A program made the position numbers and the translations under genes. Of a stretch of DNA of 64,000 bases, positions 21,070 through 31,260 are shown in pieces. The notes under the pieces were generated by a model that was not told the origin of the DNA, did not search any database, and saw only the letters and a list, made by a program, of their open reading frames with translations. The DNA comes from Kalaharituber pfeilii (taxonomy: Eukaryota > Ascomycota > Pezizomycetes > Pezizales > Pezizaceae): contig WHUZ01000023.1 of NCBI GenBank assembly GCA_015179045.1, positions 620,001 through 684,000 of the forward strand, written 5' to 3'. How positions within the stretch are numbered: the stretch's first letter is position 1; each line of letters begins with the position of its first letter.

Positions 21070-22900
21070 GGTATGGGTAACGATGTGCACACCGGTAACG
21101 CTAGGCACCTTGGCGCCGGTTTTGCACCCTCCCCAACATCAAAATGTCAGGCATATCTCACAGAATATATTTCTATGTATGGTGAATTAAATATAGACCA
21201 TATTGACTGTGCTGATTCTGAATTTGAAGAGAAAAAAGTGAAAATGCTACTCCTACAGCATCTGCAGTTGCCTCACCCCTCTGCCTTATGAAATAACCTC
21301 CTCTAGCACCTACTAGCAAATACTAACTCACTGCAACGCTCTACCTACTCATGGAATAGTGGGAATGGTAGCAATGGTACTACAAGTGCTATATTACAAT
21401 ACATGAGTAGTAACAGCTTGAGATCTGTAATATAGCACTGTATGCTCCTGTAGCAAGAAATTGTGCATAACTAAGAAATTGAGCATTTTCCGGATGTGAC
21501 AACAAAAAATTCCTGTGAGTGCAAATAGCTCTCAAGGGGGCTCAAATTGAAGCCAGAGCATGGTAGAATACATGGAATTATCTTCCGCATATTTATTTAG
21601 CCAATTTTTAGAAGGTTGCTAGTAACATATTTAGACTACCCCAAATCCTATGCTAGACATACTCTGAGTTGCCAAGTGTCAATAATCCTACCTGAAATCT
21701 TATTTATCTTGACATATACTCTATTACCTATTCTGAGGAAGCGTATCTAGTTTGGTAGTCTTTTGCAGTCGTGTTTGGCCACGTCATGGGGTCATCATGG
21801 CTATAGAGTAAGCAGCCTGTCTATATTAGGTATGCTATACCGTAACTAGTTTTTAGCTACCCAAAACCATTACCCCATACTACCAGCTATTATAACATAT
21901 CTTCTTCTGTATATCTTTATATTTGTAGCTTTAGAGAGTATCTATGCATCAGTTATACTCTACAATAGTGCAGTACTAATATGTACCTGCATAACTGACA
22001 ATGTACTATTGATATGATAGCCCCACTCTAGATATTAATCTAGATACCTATAGTTCGTGCCAGTTTTAAGACTGTGTACAGCTCATATAGCACTACATCA
22101 TGATAATGATGCAATTATTACTGTTGTATACCATACGTATATGATACTGCATATCTGACATATTTGACATATACAGGCTACTCACTCTACAGTTATAACG
22201 ACTTCTTGACATCGCTAAACTTGCTATACTTCCTCAGAATAGGTAATAGAGTATATGTCAAGATGAATAAGATCTCAGGTAGGATTATTGACACTTGGCA
22301 GCTCAGAGTATGTCTAGTATAGGATTTGGGATATTCCAAATAGGTCACTACTCAACTCCTAAAAATTAGCTCAATAAATATGCGGAAGATAATTCCATGT
22401 ATTCTACCATGCTCTGGCTTCAATTTGAGCCCCCTTGAGAGCTATTTGCACTCATAGGAATCTTTTGTTGTCACATTCGGAAAATGCTCAATTTCTTATG
22501 CACAATTTCTTGCTACAGGAGCATACAGTGCTATGTTACAGGTCTCAAGCTGTTACTACTCATTTATTGTAATATAGCACTGGTAGTACCATTGCTACCA
22601 TTCCTACTATTGCATGAGCAGGTAGAGCGTTGCAGTGAGTTGGTATTTGCTGGTAGGTGCCAGAGGAGGTTATTTCATAAGGGAGAGGGGTGAGGCAACT
22701 GTAGATGCTGTAGGAGTAGCATTTTCACTTTTTTCCCTTCAAATTCAGAATCAGCGCAGTTAATATGGTCTATAATTAATTTATCATACATATTAGAAAT
22801 ATATTCTGTGAGATATGCCTTACATTTTGATGTTGGGGAAGGGTGCAAAACCGGCGCCAAGGTGCCCAGCGTTACCGGTGTGCACATCGTTACCCATACC
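21070..22900. mobile_element. Foldback (long inverted repeat) element
   Basis: Termini GGTATGGGTAACGATGTGCA at 21070 and its reverse complement ending at 22900. The arms are about 680 bp each (21070-21750 and 22220-22900) around a loop of about 470 bp. Matched landmarks include CACACCGGTAACGCT, CATATTTATT.AGC and GAGTATATGTCAAGAT on opposite strands. No transposase ORF exists. No convincing target duplication is visible. Parts of the arms resemble 2500-2900, so the family has other decayed members here. It begins 8 bp after the end of segmental copy A. Confidence 0.85.
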
Positions 22901-24580
22901 AAGCGTTTCTGCGTTTTACATGTAATGTACAATCGCCAGTACCACAGATTTGATCCCTACCCCACTTGTTCACTCCACTTGTTCCTTCCTCACGACCTTC
23001 CCATGAACAAACCCATTGTATCGAACACCGTCTGTCAAAACTCATTCCCTCCTATTGTGTAAATCAGCATGTCTTCAATACTTCCACACCTTTCCCACCC
23101 ACATTTCTGTTTTTCCCTTCTCATACCTCTGCCACCTACAGATTCTAAAACCCATACACAAACAAGTCAGCAATGGCTCAACAACAAAACAACAATACGC
23201 CTACAAATTCAGAGCATTGATAAAAAGAAAGACAAATAGAAAATAAAATAATAGCATGCAACTCCGCACCGAATCCACAACCTACAAGCCCCATGTATCC
23301 ACAATCCTTGTGTATCCATAATCCCCGTCTATCCACGAGTTGTTTGATTTTTTGTTTTAAGAGAGAACAGGAACTCTTGCATCGAAATTCACAACCCAAC
23401 TTAGCCATGCTCTCCTCCGCTGACTACTTCAGAGACCTGGCCTGTCCGGAACCACCACCAATCCCGCATGATAGCTACTAATTGCTTGGTTTGTTGAATG
23501 GACTTGGAGTGGTACACCCTCTCTCGCTTTGGATATAGTACGCCAACTCAGTCAGGTTTTTCTGCGCCGACGGACCTGGCCTATCTGAAGTCACCTAGGT
23601 ACCCCACAGCCCACACCCCTTCCATCCCCCATTCTTCCAACACCTAATGAGGAGCAGACTTCGCATCCCGACCGCACACCCTGATCTGACGATCCTCCCC
23701 TCCCTTTCCATCTCCCTTCACTTCTCCATTCTCTTTTCTTCACTCATATTAGCGCATCCCGAAGCCGAAGCCGAAGTCAAAGCCCGAATCCGAAGCAGTT
23801 ATTCCTCCCAAACGGTTCTTGATTTTTATAAGAAATAAGGGACCTTGCTCTAGTCTCGTAACTAACCTTGATCCTCACTTTTTCTTCTTGCCTCTTTGAG
23901 AAGGAACAGCAACTCTTGCTTCTGAATTGACGCCCAACTCAGTCAGGTTTTTGCCGCTGACCATAGTAGACCCGGTCCATCTGATACATCTGGAGCCCGT
24001 ATACCCACAGCTTGCTTCTTTTTCTTGTTTTTGAGAGGTACATGCCTTCTAACTTTGGAATTCACTTACAACTCAGCGAACCTTCCTCCGCCGGCATGTA
24101 CTAGTAATAGACCTGGTCCCTCTGGAACTCACAGTCCCCGTGTATCATCAATCACTCAAGAGAAAGATCCCATAAGAATACAGAGCAGAATACCAGAAAA
24201 ACAAAACAAATGAAGCAGCACCTCGGACCAATCGACCTATACGAAGGAGAAAAGTGCAGGGACAGAGACCTGCGGCGAGGCAATTCGATGAGCTGTTGGT
24301 CAGGGGTAGAGATGTGGGGGGAGGTGGGAAAAGACGGTGGTTGGAGAGACGGTGGGAGGGGAGGGGGTGGGCTTGTGGCAGGAGCTGTTGGAGAGGCTAT
24401 CGGTGAAGCTGTGGAGCAGTTATTGGAGGTACGAGCTGCGGTGGAGGGCGGTCGGAGAGGCAAATGTGACGGGCTATCGGAGGGAATGTGGGAAAAAAAA
24501 TTACCAAGTTAGACGCAGTGTGCAGTCAGATGTTCCCATACGTGTTCCTGTGTTAGCCCCTTCGAATTTACTGCGAACCC
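22901..24580. other. Non-coding stretch with diverged repeat units
   Basis: No gene is supported. A unit of roughly 120-150 bp recurs in diverged form about four times (near 23350-23470, 23500-23600, 23890-24010 and 24020-24150), each with a GAGA..GGAACAGCAACTCTTGC-like part followed by CAACTCAGTCAGG and ..GACCTGG. A purine/G-rich minisatellite-like tract at 24290-24480 produces glycine-rich ORFs that I regard as spurious. Confidence 0.45.
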
Positions 24581-24599
24581 AATATCGAACAGCTCACAG

Positions 24600-24890
24600 T
24601 GATGATTGCCTTAGATAATTGGTCCCAAGATGCTGTCCGTATGGGTTCCATGGTCTGCGCCATTCCCCTAAGGGGGACGATCCCAAACTTGTTCAGGCAA
24701 TGCTGATTAACCTCTCTACCCTGCTCTGGGGTACGCTTAGCGCTGAGGATTTTAAAGGAAGGATGCTTGATTATCATTCTTATGCCTGGCTCAATGATCC
24801 TGTTGCCTCCGACGCCTTCGCATGGTTCGGTCCGCCAGTCCCAAACCTATACCCTGCTGTTCGGCATCCCGTTACTCGGAGGCTTGCGGA
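24600..24890 (+). pseudogene. Flavin amine oxidase C-terminal fragment
   Basis: One frame encodes PKGDDPKLVQAMLINLS then MLDYHSYAWLNDPVASDAFA and WFGP..PNLYPAVRHPV. It resembles the substrate-domain end of fungal FAD-dependent amine/L-amino-acid oxidases, where a Y/H-x-Y-x-W...D-P...GAFA-x-FGPGQ segment precedes the final FAD-binding motif. The fragment stops before that motif at about 24885, where sequence turns into a GC-rich minisatellite. Upstream the frame is broken. It is an orphan gene remnant; the family call comes from memory of the motif and would need a search. Confidence 0.45.
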
Positions 24891-26730
24891 GAGGCTGTCA
24901 GCCAGGAGGCGGAGATGCTGTGTAGAGCCGATGAGGAAAGCTACTGAAGGAGTTGCTGCAGGGGGCTATCGGAGTGGCTTCTGGAGAGGCTGTTGAGAGG
25001 GTTGGTCGGGGAGAAAGAGGAACTGTTGAAGCCGCCGCCGGAGCGGCTGCCGGAGAGGAAGTGCGATTGAGAGCCGCTGGGATGGTGAGGGGTGGGAAGG
25101 GGGTGATGCGAGATGTTATTGCGGCTGCTGGAGGATGGGGGTAGAGCTGCCGGAGCGGTGGTGAATTCAAGAGGATGGAGTCTTTTCCTCTTTTTATTCA
25201 TTATCCGTATGCAGCTTTGCTGGACATTCTCGAGCCCAGACCCTCTCCTTTTGCCATCGGAGCAGCTTTTCTACGATGTGGTAGGTGCGGTGGCACCTGA
25301 TTGTTGAATCAGCGATGTAAGGAAGTCACATGGGGCCGAAGATATATGAAGGACATCGAGGAGGATGTTGGAGGATCATGTCTTTACACACGTCTTTTTT
25401 TTTTCCTACAGATTTTTGCCCACGTCGTCTTTGTAAAAATATGGATCTCTAATCAGTCAACTCTCTTCCCGTTGTCGAGTATCACTCCCTACCTTGCATG
25501 TGTACGGTCCTCACTGATGACACGCTGAGCTGCTTATGCCTACCTCTAGCAATTCCATTGTTTGCTCCGAAGCTACACTACAGATCCCGACCAATTATGT
25601 GAATTTGTGTTGCTCGCCAGGAGTATCTCTAAGGAGCGTTGATTTTAGCTCCGGTAACGTTGGTTCTTCTCATGCTGGCTTACACCGGAGAATATTAATG
25701 ACTTTGCTCCGGTGGCTTTGGCGCCGGAGTTAGGAAGCCACCCTTTCGGGAATGTTACCTTCTTCCCTCCGCGTAATTATTGGGGCGCTCCAAGAGAGTA
25801 TAAGTAGGGGAAATTCCCTGCTTGACGGTGAACATCGCCCCTCCCTGTCCTGCGACTCTGCCCCTTACTGCGCCTGCTGTATCTCCCAATCTCCCCAGTA
25901 CAGAGCCTCTGACCACCACTTCAGCATCCACGAACTGCGTTTTCGGTCCACCTGCCACTCCCGCTCCAGTACCGGCAGTTCCTCACACATCAGCGGCGCC
26001 GGTCTATGAACCTCTCCAGCTGGTCCTGGATATGTCATGGCATAGCCTGCCACTACTCTGCGGTTCAATTGGCTTCGATCGCAGTATAAAATTCTGTGTC
26101 CCTCTTCCTCCTGCTTGACGACCCCCTTCTGCCACAGTGCTTCCGGCATCTCACTGTACTTTTACTCATGACTGAATATCAGCAGCCCTCGTGCCTGCCC
26201 TGGTTCCGAGTGGTTGATATCCACTTGGGTATCCCCTGCTTAACCCCACCAAGGTCTGCATAGTGCGTATGCATATCCCTATGTTCTCCAATCCTCCTAT
26301 CGATTCAGCCACCCTCCTTGTAGCTCGTGATGTTCCTGGCTGGACTGTAAGTAAGCCTCCGCTCTCAGTGTGGCCTATAGTGACCATACTGTCATGCTCC
26401 ACATTCAACACCTTTATCTCCATTGCGTTCAGGCGTCTCTGTCCTCTCCACTTCGAATCCCACATCCCTCAACTCCTTTGCGGTTATCCGCTTTCTTCAT
26501 ATTCTTCCGATACCCCTTGCTGACTTCCCCGGGGATTGTGACATGGGTGAAGTGACCTACATAAGAGCCCTCCATCCCTTCCGCTATTCTCCCTTTGTGA
26601 ATCGCCACTGTTGCTGGTGCTGCTGCAATCAGCATCAACACTGTATCAGGCTCACTGGCATCCTTTTGGGCACATCATCCCACATCACCAGCTCTCACCC
26701 CCTTGGTTCTCAACCAGCTACATTTCATTG
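24891..26730. other. Non-coding stretch, partly GC-rich
   Basis: 24900-25140 is a G-rich degenerate repeat (GGAGAGGCTGT..., GAAGCCGCCGCCGGAGC). The rest has short ORFs on both strands without recognisable motifs. 25300-26700 is moderately GC-rich and could hold a decayed gene, but I cannot assign one. Confidence 0.4.
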
Positions 26731-26802
26731 TTTTTTTTTTTTTTTTTTTTTTTTTTTTTCATACTCACGTAACTCCGCTTGCAGCTGTTCGCCATGGCAG
26801 GG
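26731..26802 (-). mobile_element. Hairpin retroposon (CCCTGCC family)
   Basis: Minus strand: CCCTGCCATGGCGAACAGC...GCGGAGTTACGTGA then poly(A). The 3' side of the stem has one mismatch (GCGGAG). Only a weak, short target duplication (ATTGT) is visible. The insertion lies about 45 bp beyond the broken 3' end of the copia element. Confidence 0.75.
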
Positions 26803-26852
26803 AATTGTATTGATTACTAGTGACATAAGTTCGACATAGGATAACTCCTCAT

Positions 26853-29800
26853 CTAGGTAGACAACCCTAATCCAATGAACAGCTTAGCGGCTCCGAGGTC
26901 TTTCATATTGTATTTGCTGGTGAGCTGTTCCTTAATCTGGCTCTTGAGTGCAGAATTAGATGAAAAAATCAGAATGTCATCAACCCAGAGCAGTAGTAGG
27001 ATCCCAGACATAATATAAAGATTTGGATCTTCAGTTGAGCGGTGGAAGCCAATAGATATTAGGTATCCATCAATATCAGAATACCACGCTCGTGGTGCCT
27101 GCTTAAGACCGTACAGGGCTTTCCGGAGTCTGCAAACCTGCAGCTGGTTGTTATTGTTGCTGAAACCTTCTGGTAGCTCCATATAGACTTCCTCATCGAG
27201 TTTGGGGTGAAGGAAAGCTGTGACAACGTCCATTTGATCAATATCGAGATCATGTTCTGCAGCAATAGCTATTAGCATTCGAACTGTAGCAAATTTAGCA
27301 ACTGGGGCAAAGGTTTCTTCATAGTCAATTCCTGCTTTCTGCTCGTAGCCTTTAACCACAAGCGAGCTTTATATCTTGTACTCCCATCAATATTCTGTTT
27401 CAATTTATATACCCATTTGCAGCCTATCACACTCTTACTCTCAGGTACTTGGGCTCGGTCAACAAGCTCCCAAGTCTGGTTCACCAATAGTGAATTATAC
27501 TCATCACCCATAGCTTCTTCCCACTGAACACAGTCAGGGCTTTGCATAGCTTGCCGGTAGCTAGTCGGCTCACCAATTGCCTCCTTTACTGGTCTCACCT
27601 GGAATGCTATTGTTGGGGTGGTTTGCTCAGATCTCCGTAGAGCATCTGCCAATGCATTGAGAGTTTCAAGCCTTCCTTCGTCAGGCGTGGCTTGTAGAGT
27701 ACCAGATTCTAGTGCGTGGCAGCACCTAGATATCTCGTGGACGCGCGAATTGTGTGGTCTGCAGGAATATTGAGATCTACCGCATGTGAGCGGTGTAGAT
27801 GTACGCATGAGTGTAGACTTTCTACAATTTCTTCTCCAAGGCGTATCTGTGGACGTAATTGCATGACAGGCTCTACATGTGGAGATGTAGTAGTAGGTAT
27901 TACTGGTTCAGCAACCTCTGTAATTCTGTCTTCTGACTGAATATCTAACATATCAGTATCCACTTGTTCTGTACTGGCAGGCACAGTACTCGGTTGCTCG
28001 GTGCTAGTACTACCGAAGGGTCGTTTTTCATCAAAAACGACATTGGCCACATAGTATGCACGACGGCCTTGTGGGTCCCACACTCGCCACTGCTTGGTTG
28101 TGTTAGGTGCATAGCCTAGAAATATGCACTGCTGGGACTTTGCTTGCATGGCACGGCGCCTTTGCTTAGGAATATGGGTATAGGCATAGCATCCAAAAAT
28201 GCGAAGGTGATGCAGGGCTGGCTTCTTGCCATACCACGCCTCATAGGGTGTGGTGTTCTCGAGAGCTCTTGTAGGTGATCTATTCAGAATGTACACAGCT
28301 GTCGCAGTAGCCTCAGCCCAAAATTCCTCATCAAGTTTTGCAGCACACATCATAGACACTGCCATCTCCTTGATGGTCCTTATCTTTCTTTCACTGACTC
28401 CATTCTGATGTTGGGTATATGGTGCACTTGGTTCATAGGAGATGCCACTGCTTGACAGGATGCCTCGAAATCTGCGATTGTCATACTCTCCTTTGCCATT
28501 GTCACACCTGAAACGCCTAATAACTCTCCCACTTTCCTTCTCTACATGTGCCTTAAAGTCTTGGAAAGTAGTGCATACTTCTTCCACTGTTTTGGACTGA
28601 AGAATATATAGCCATGTCATGCGTGTAAAGTCATCAATGTAGAGGAGGAAGTACCTGGAGTTTCCAGGTGTGATGGGAAATGGACCTGCAGAGTCAGAGT
28701 GGATAAGTTGAAGAGGTTCAGTTGCCCTCTCAGATGGGGTTCGATTAATAGTAACTTTTTGTTTGCCTTGAAGACATGGAAAACAGGGGCTGTCCGGTTT
28801 CGAGAGTTCTGCCTTTGGAAGTTCTATACCTGTTCCAAGGCCATTTGCAAGTGCTTTGACAGAACCAGTGTTGAGATGTCCGAGGCGGTAATGCCAGAGT
28901 TCGAGTTTACTCAGGGGCATATCTGATTCAGTAGGTGGATTGCAGAATTCAGCGGTGGTAGGCATACCAGTAGGCATGGCTGTAGGCACGGCAGCAGGTA
29001 CAGCGGTGGCAGGTATACCAGTAGGCATGGCTGTAGGCACGGTGGCAGGTATGGATGCGAGAGCTGTTCGGAAGGCGTTTACATTCAAAACATACATTCC
29101 ACTGTTTCTTTTTGCTGTAGTGAGTAGTTGATTGTGTGAGATTGTACAAGTTCCTTGCCTAAAGAGAAGACTGAATCCAGCTTCATCTGCTTTCCCTACT
29201 GAGAAAAGATTACATTTGAGATCTGGTACATATAGTACTGATTCAAGTGTTAACAGATGGTTGGTAGCCGTAGTGTTACCCTGAATATGGACAGTTCCTA
29301 TTGCTGTAGCAAGAATAGAGTAATTGTCACCTAGTAGTACTTTGCGTGGTTTAGCCAGTCTTTTGTAGCTTATAAAATCTGATAGGGTAGAACACATACG
29401 GTCAGAAGCACCAGAATCAATATACCAGGTTCTACGCTGGCTGTTACTGAGAGCGGCTCTAGTCATAGAGGTGGTGTAGACTCTTGCCAGCTTAACATTT
29501 GAAGTGCTTTCATCTGAGGTTAGTTTCTTTCGCCTATTTTTAAGCTCATTTGCCTTTTTCTTGACTCTGCAGTCTTCTGCCTTATGCCCTTCTCTTGTAC
29601 AGTACCAGCATACTACTGCAGTGCGTTTGGGTCCATGAGTACTGGCCTCATTCTGATAGTTTCTTTTGTTGTAGTGACCTTTCTTATACTTGTATTGTTT
29701 ATCGACACGATTGGGCTTGCTGTTAGCTGCAAGTGCTCCTGCATTGTCAACTGTCTTCAGCTGCTTTCTTTTCTCGTAGGTGCGCAAAGTATTAAATACA

Positions 29801-30507
29801 TGAGCACATGTCTGGAGTTCAGCAGGTTGGCTTAGAATTATGTCAACAATATGCTCAAAGTTTGGTCGTAGTGTGGTAAGTAGATGGTGAATAAGAGCTC
29901 CATCAGTAATCCTTTGGTTATCTGAGTGTGCCAGCTGAGACTGATAGTCTAGTAGGATACTGATGTATTGATCGATAGATTGACCTTCCTGTTGTTTTTC
30001 GGCCTCAAACTGCGTACGTAGATACGTGGGTCCAGCGCGGCTTTCAGCAGTATCAAAATGGTCCTGAAGAGTGTTCCAGATAACGTTAGGTTCACTATCT
30101 TCATCGATGTAGGCCTGGATTGTTTTGGTGGTTGAGCAGTAGAGTGTGGAAGCAGCACGCCACTTGCGCTGTTCATAAGACTCAAGTTGAGATTCATATA
30201 CTCTGTCAGCCTCTACCATAGCTGCTTGTCTAGCATTGCGGGCATGAACTGGTGGTACAGGTGGTTGCTCAATTCCTTGTACAATATCCCAAGATCGGTC
30301 GGCGCGGAGAATAAACTTGACACCTAAGCGCCATTCCCTGTAGTTTTCAGTTGTCAGCTTAGGGACTGAACCATTTTTAGTAGTATAAACTTCGGCGACA
30401 GTGGAGGAGGAAGTGGTGGCAGTAGAAAGTGTAGCCATTGTAGAAGAGGTGAATAATAAGCGAGGAGTATGGCGAACTAGGGATGCGATAAGCGAGAAAT
30501 GCGGCAA
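26853..30507 (-). pseudogene. copia Gag-Pol polyprotein, frameshifted
   Basis: The main frame (30507-27709; likely start at the second Met, 30438) has a Gag region, a zinc knuckle CWYCTREGHKAEDC, protease WYIDSGASD, pre-integrase LWHYRLGHLN, and an integrase core with DSAGPFP, FLLYIDDFTRM, CDNGKGEYDN and HQNGVSERK (the acidic triad is traceable). A short imperfect Pro/Ala/Met/Thr repeat (around 28950-29060) sits between protease and integrase. Pol continues in a second frame (27808-27272; WVYKLKQNIDGS) and a third (27359-26853; DYEETFAPVAK, DVVTAFLHP, LWVDDILIF with the catalytic Asp pair), ending at GLGLST. The frameshifts near 27770 and 27360 make the copy defective. Confidence 0.9.
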
Positions 30508-30620
30508 AGAGTGTTACGAGTTGATGAATGTGGTAAACGAGGAGTATTGTGAGCAAGGATTGCGACGAGTGTGAGCGAGGAGTGCGATAAAGATGCGACT
30601 TGAATGCGGTAGATTATTTT

Positions 30621-30641
30621 GCACGAGCCGGGCTCATAACC
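30621..30641 (-). other. Primer-binding site, half-tRNA type
   Basis: Directly after the LTR end (..CTACA), the element's sense strand reads GGTTATGAGCCCGGC. GGGCTCATAACC is the anticodon stem-loop sequence of eukaryotic initiator tRNA-Met. Priming by an internal fragment of that tRNA is known for Drosophila copia and related elements, so the same is inferred here. Confidence 0.7.
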
Positions 30642-30873
30642 TGTAGAAAAATATATATGGTGAGGAGAGTAAGACTTAAAAATAGGACTTAATTTCTTAA
30701 TTTTCTATCTATACAAAACGGTACTTCCAGACTCATATAAATACACGAAGTTGCATAAAGACAATAAACCACTATAGCTAAGTGCATGGCCTACCTTATG
30801 GCCACTGTAGCTAAGTGCATGGCCTACTTCATGGCCCTCACTCTAGCGTTGCACCTTAGCGTGGTTTCCAACA
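30642..30873 (-). repeat. 5' LTR of the copia element
   Basis: 232 bp on the minus strand from TGTTGGAAACCACGC to ..TTTTTCTACA, with TG...CA ends and the TGTTGGA start common in copia LTRs. It contains a near-perfect direct repeat (GGCCATGCACTTAGCTA, twice) and a TATTTATAT motif that could be the promoter. It abuts the primer-binding site. Confidence 0.85.
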
Positions 30874-31125
30874 GTCGTTAACAAGGCGAATCTGAGATAG
30901 GTAAAAACTATATTTGGGAAAGCTGGATCACGGATCTTCTACACACGATATATAAGGCAACAGGGTGTAAATAGATGTACGAAGAGCTATGTATGACAGT
31001 TCACATAACTATAAATTGCCAGAAGTACAGCATACATAAGTGAACAGAAAACAATGTCAGGGGTGGTGAACTGAACTAATTGCTCTGGGTACAAAATTGA
31101 AAAAAGATATTCCAAAACAAGCAGT
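30874..31125. other. Spacer between the copia LTR and the next insertion
   Basis: No gene seen in this 250-bp spacer between the copia LTR and the hairpin retroposon. Confidence 0.4.
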
Positions 31126-31161
31126 CATCGCCATAGCTCATAGGGCGGCATGCGATTAATG

Positions 31162-31192
<31 letters not shown>
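31126..31192 (+). mobile_element. Hairpin retroposon (CGCCATAG family)
   Basis: CATCGCCATAGCTC...GCGATTAATGAAATT plus about 37 A, flanked by AAAACAAGCAGT (31114-31125 and 31193-31204). The outer stem is ATCGC/GCGAT instead of CTCGC/GCGAG, a compensating change. The 5' end coincides with the base of the hairpin. It lies just past the 3' end of the ankyrin gene. Confidence 0.9.
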
Positions 31193-31197
<5 letters not shown>

Positions 31198-31260
31198 AAG
31201 CAGTGAAAATAAATCAGAAAGTGTCGACGTGATCAATGAGGTATGTGGTATTTATTGCAA

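Larger units (their letters stand above)
26845..30873 (-). mobile_element. Ty1/copia retrotransposon, 3'-truncated
   Basis: 5' LTR (30642-30873), primer-binding site, then gag-pol in copia order (protease, integrase, reverse transcriptase). The element stops within the reverse transcriptase at about 26845; the rest of that domain, RNase H and the 3' LTR are missing. Two frameshifts interrupt pol. No second LTR of this sequence occurs in the window. Confidence 0.92.

Noticed and set aside
24210..24512. Glycine-rich ORF, and similar ORFs at 24898-25201
   Set aside because: They follow the G-rich degenerate repeat, occur on both strands and lack motifs.
28699..29131. Plus-strand ORFs opposite the copia element
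   Set aside because: Shadows of the polyprotein gene; the repetitive 28940-29131 ORF mirrors a Pro/Ala/Thr repeat in the element.
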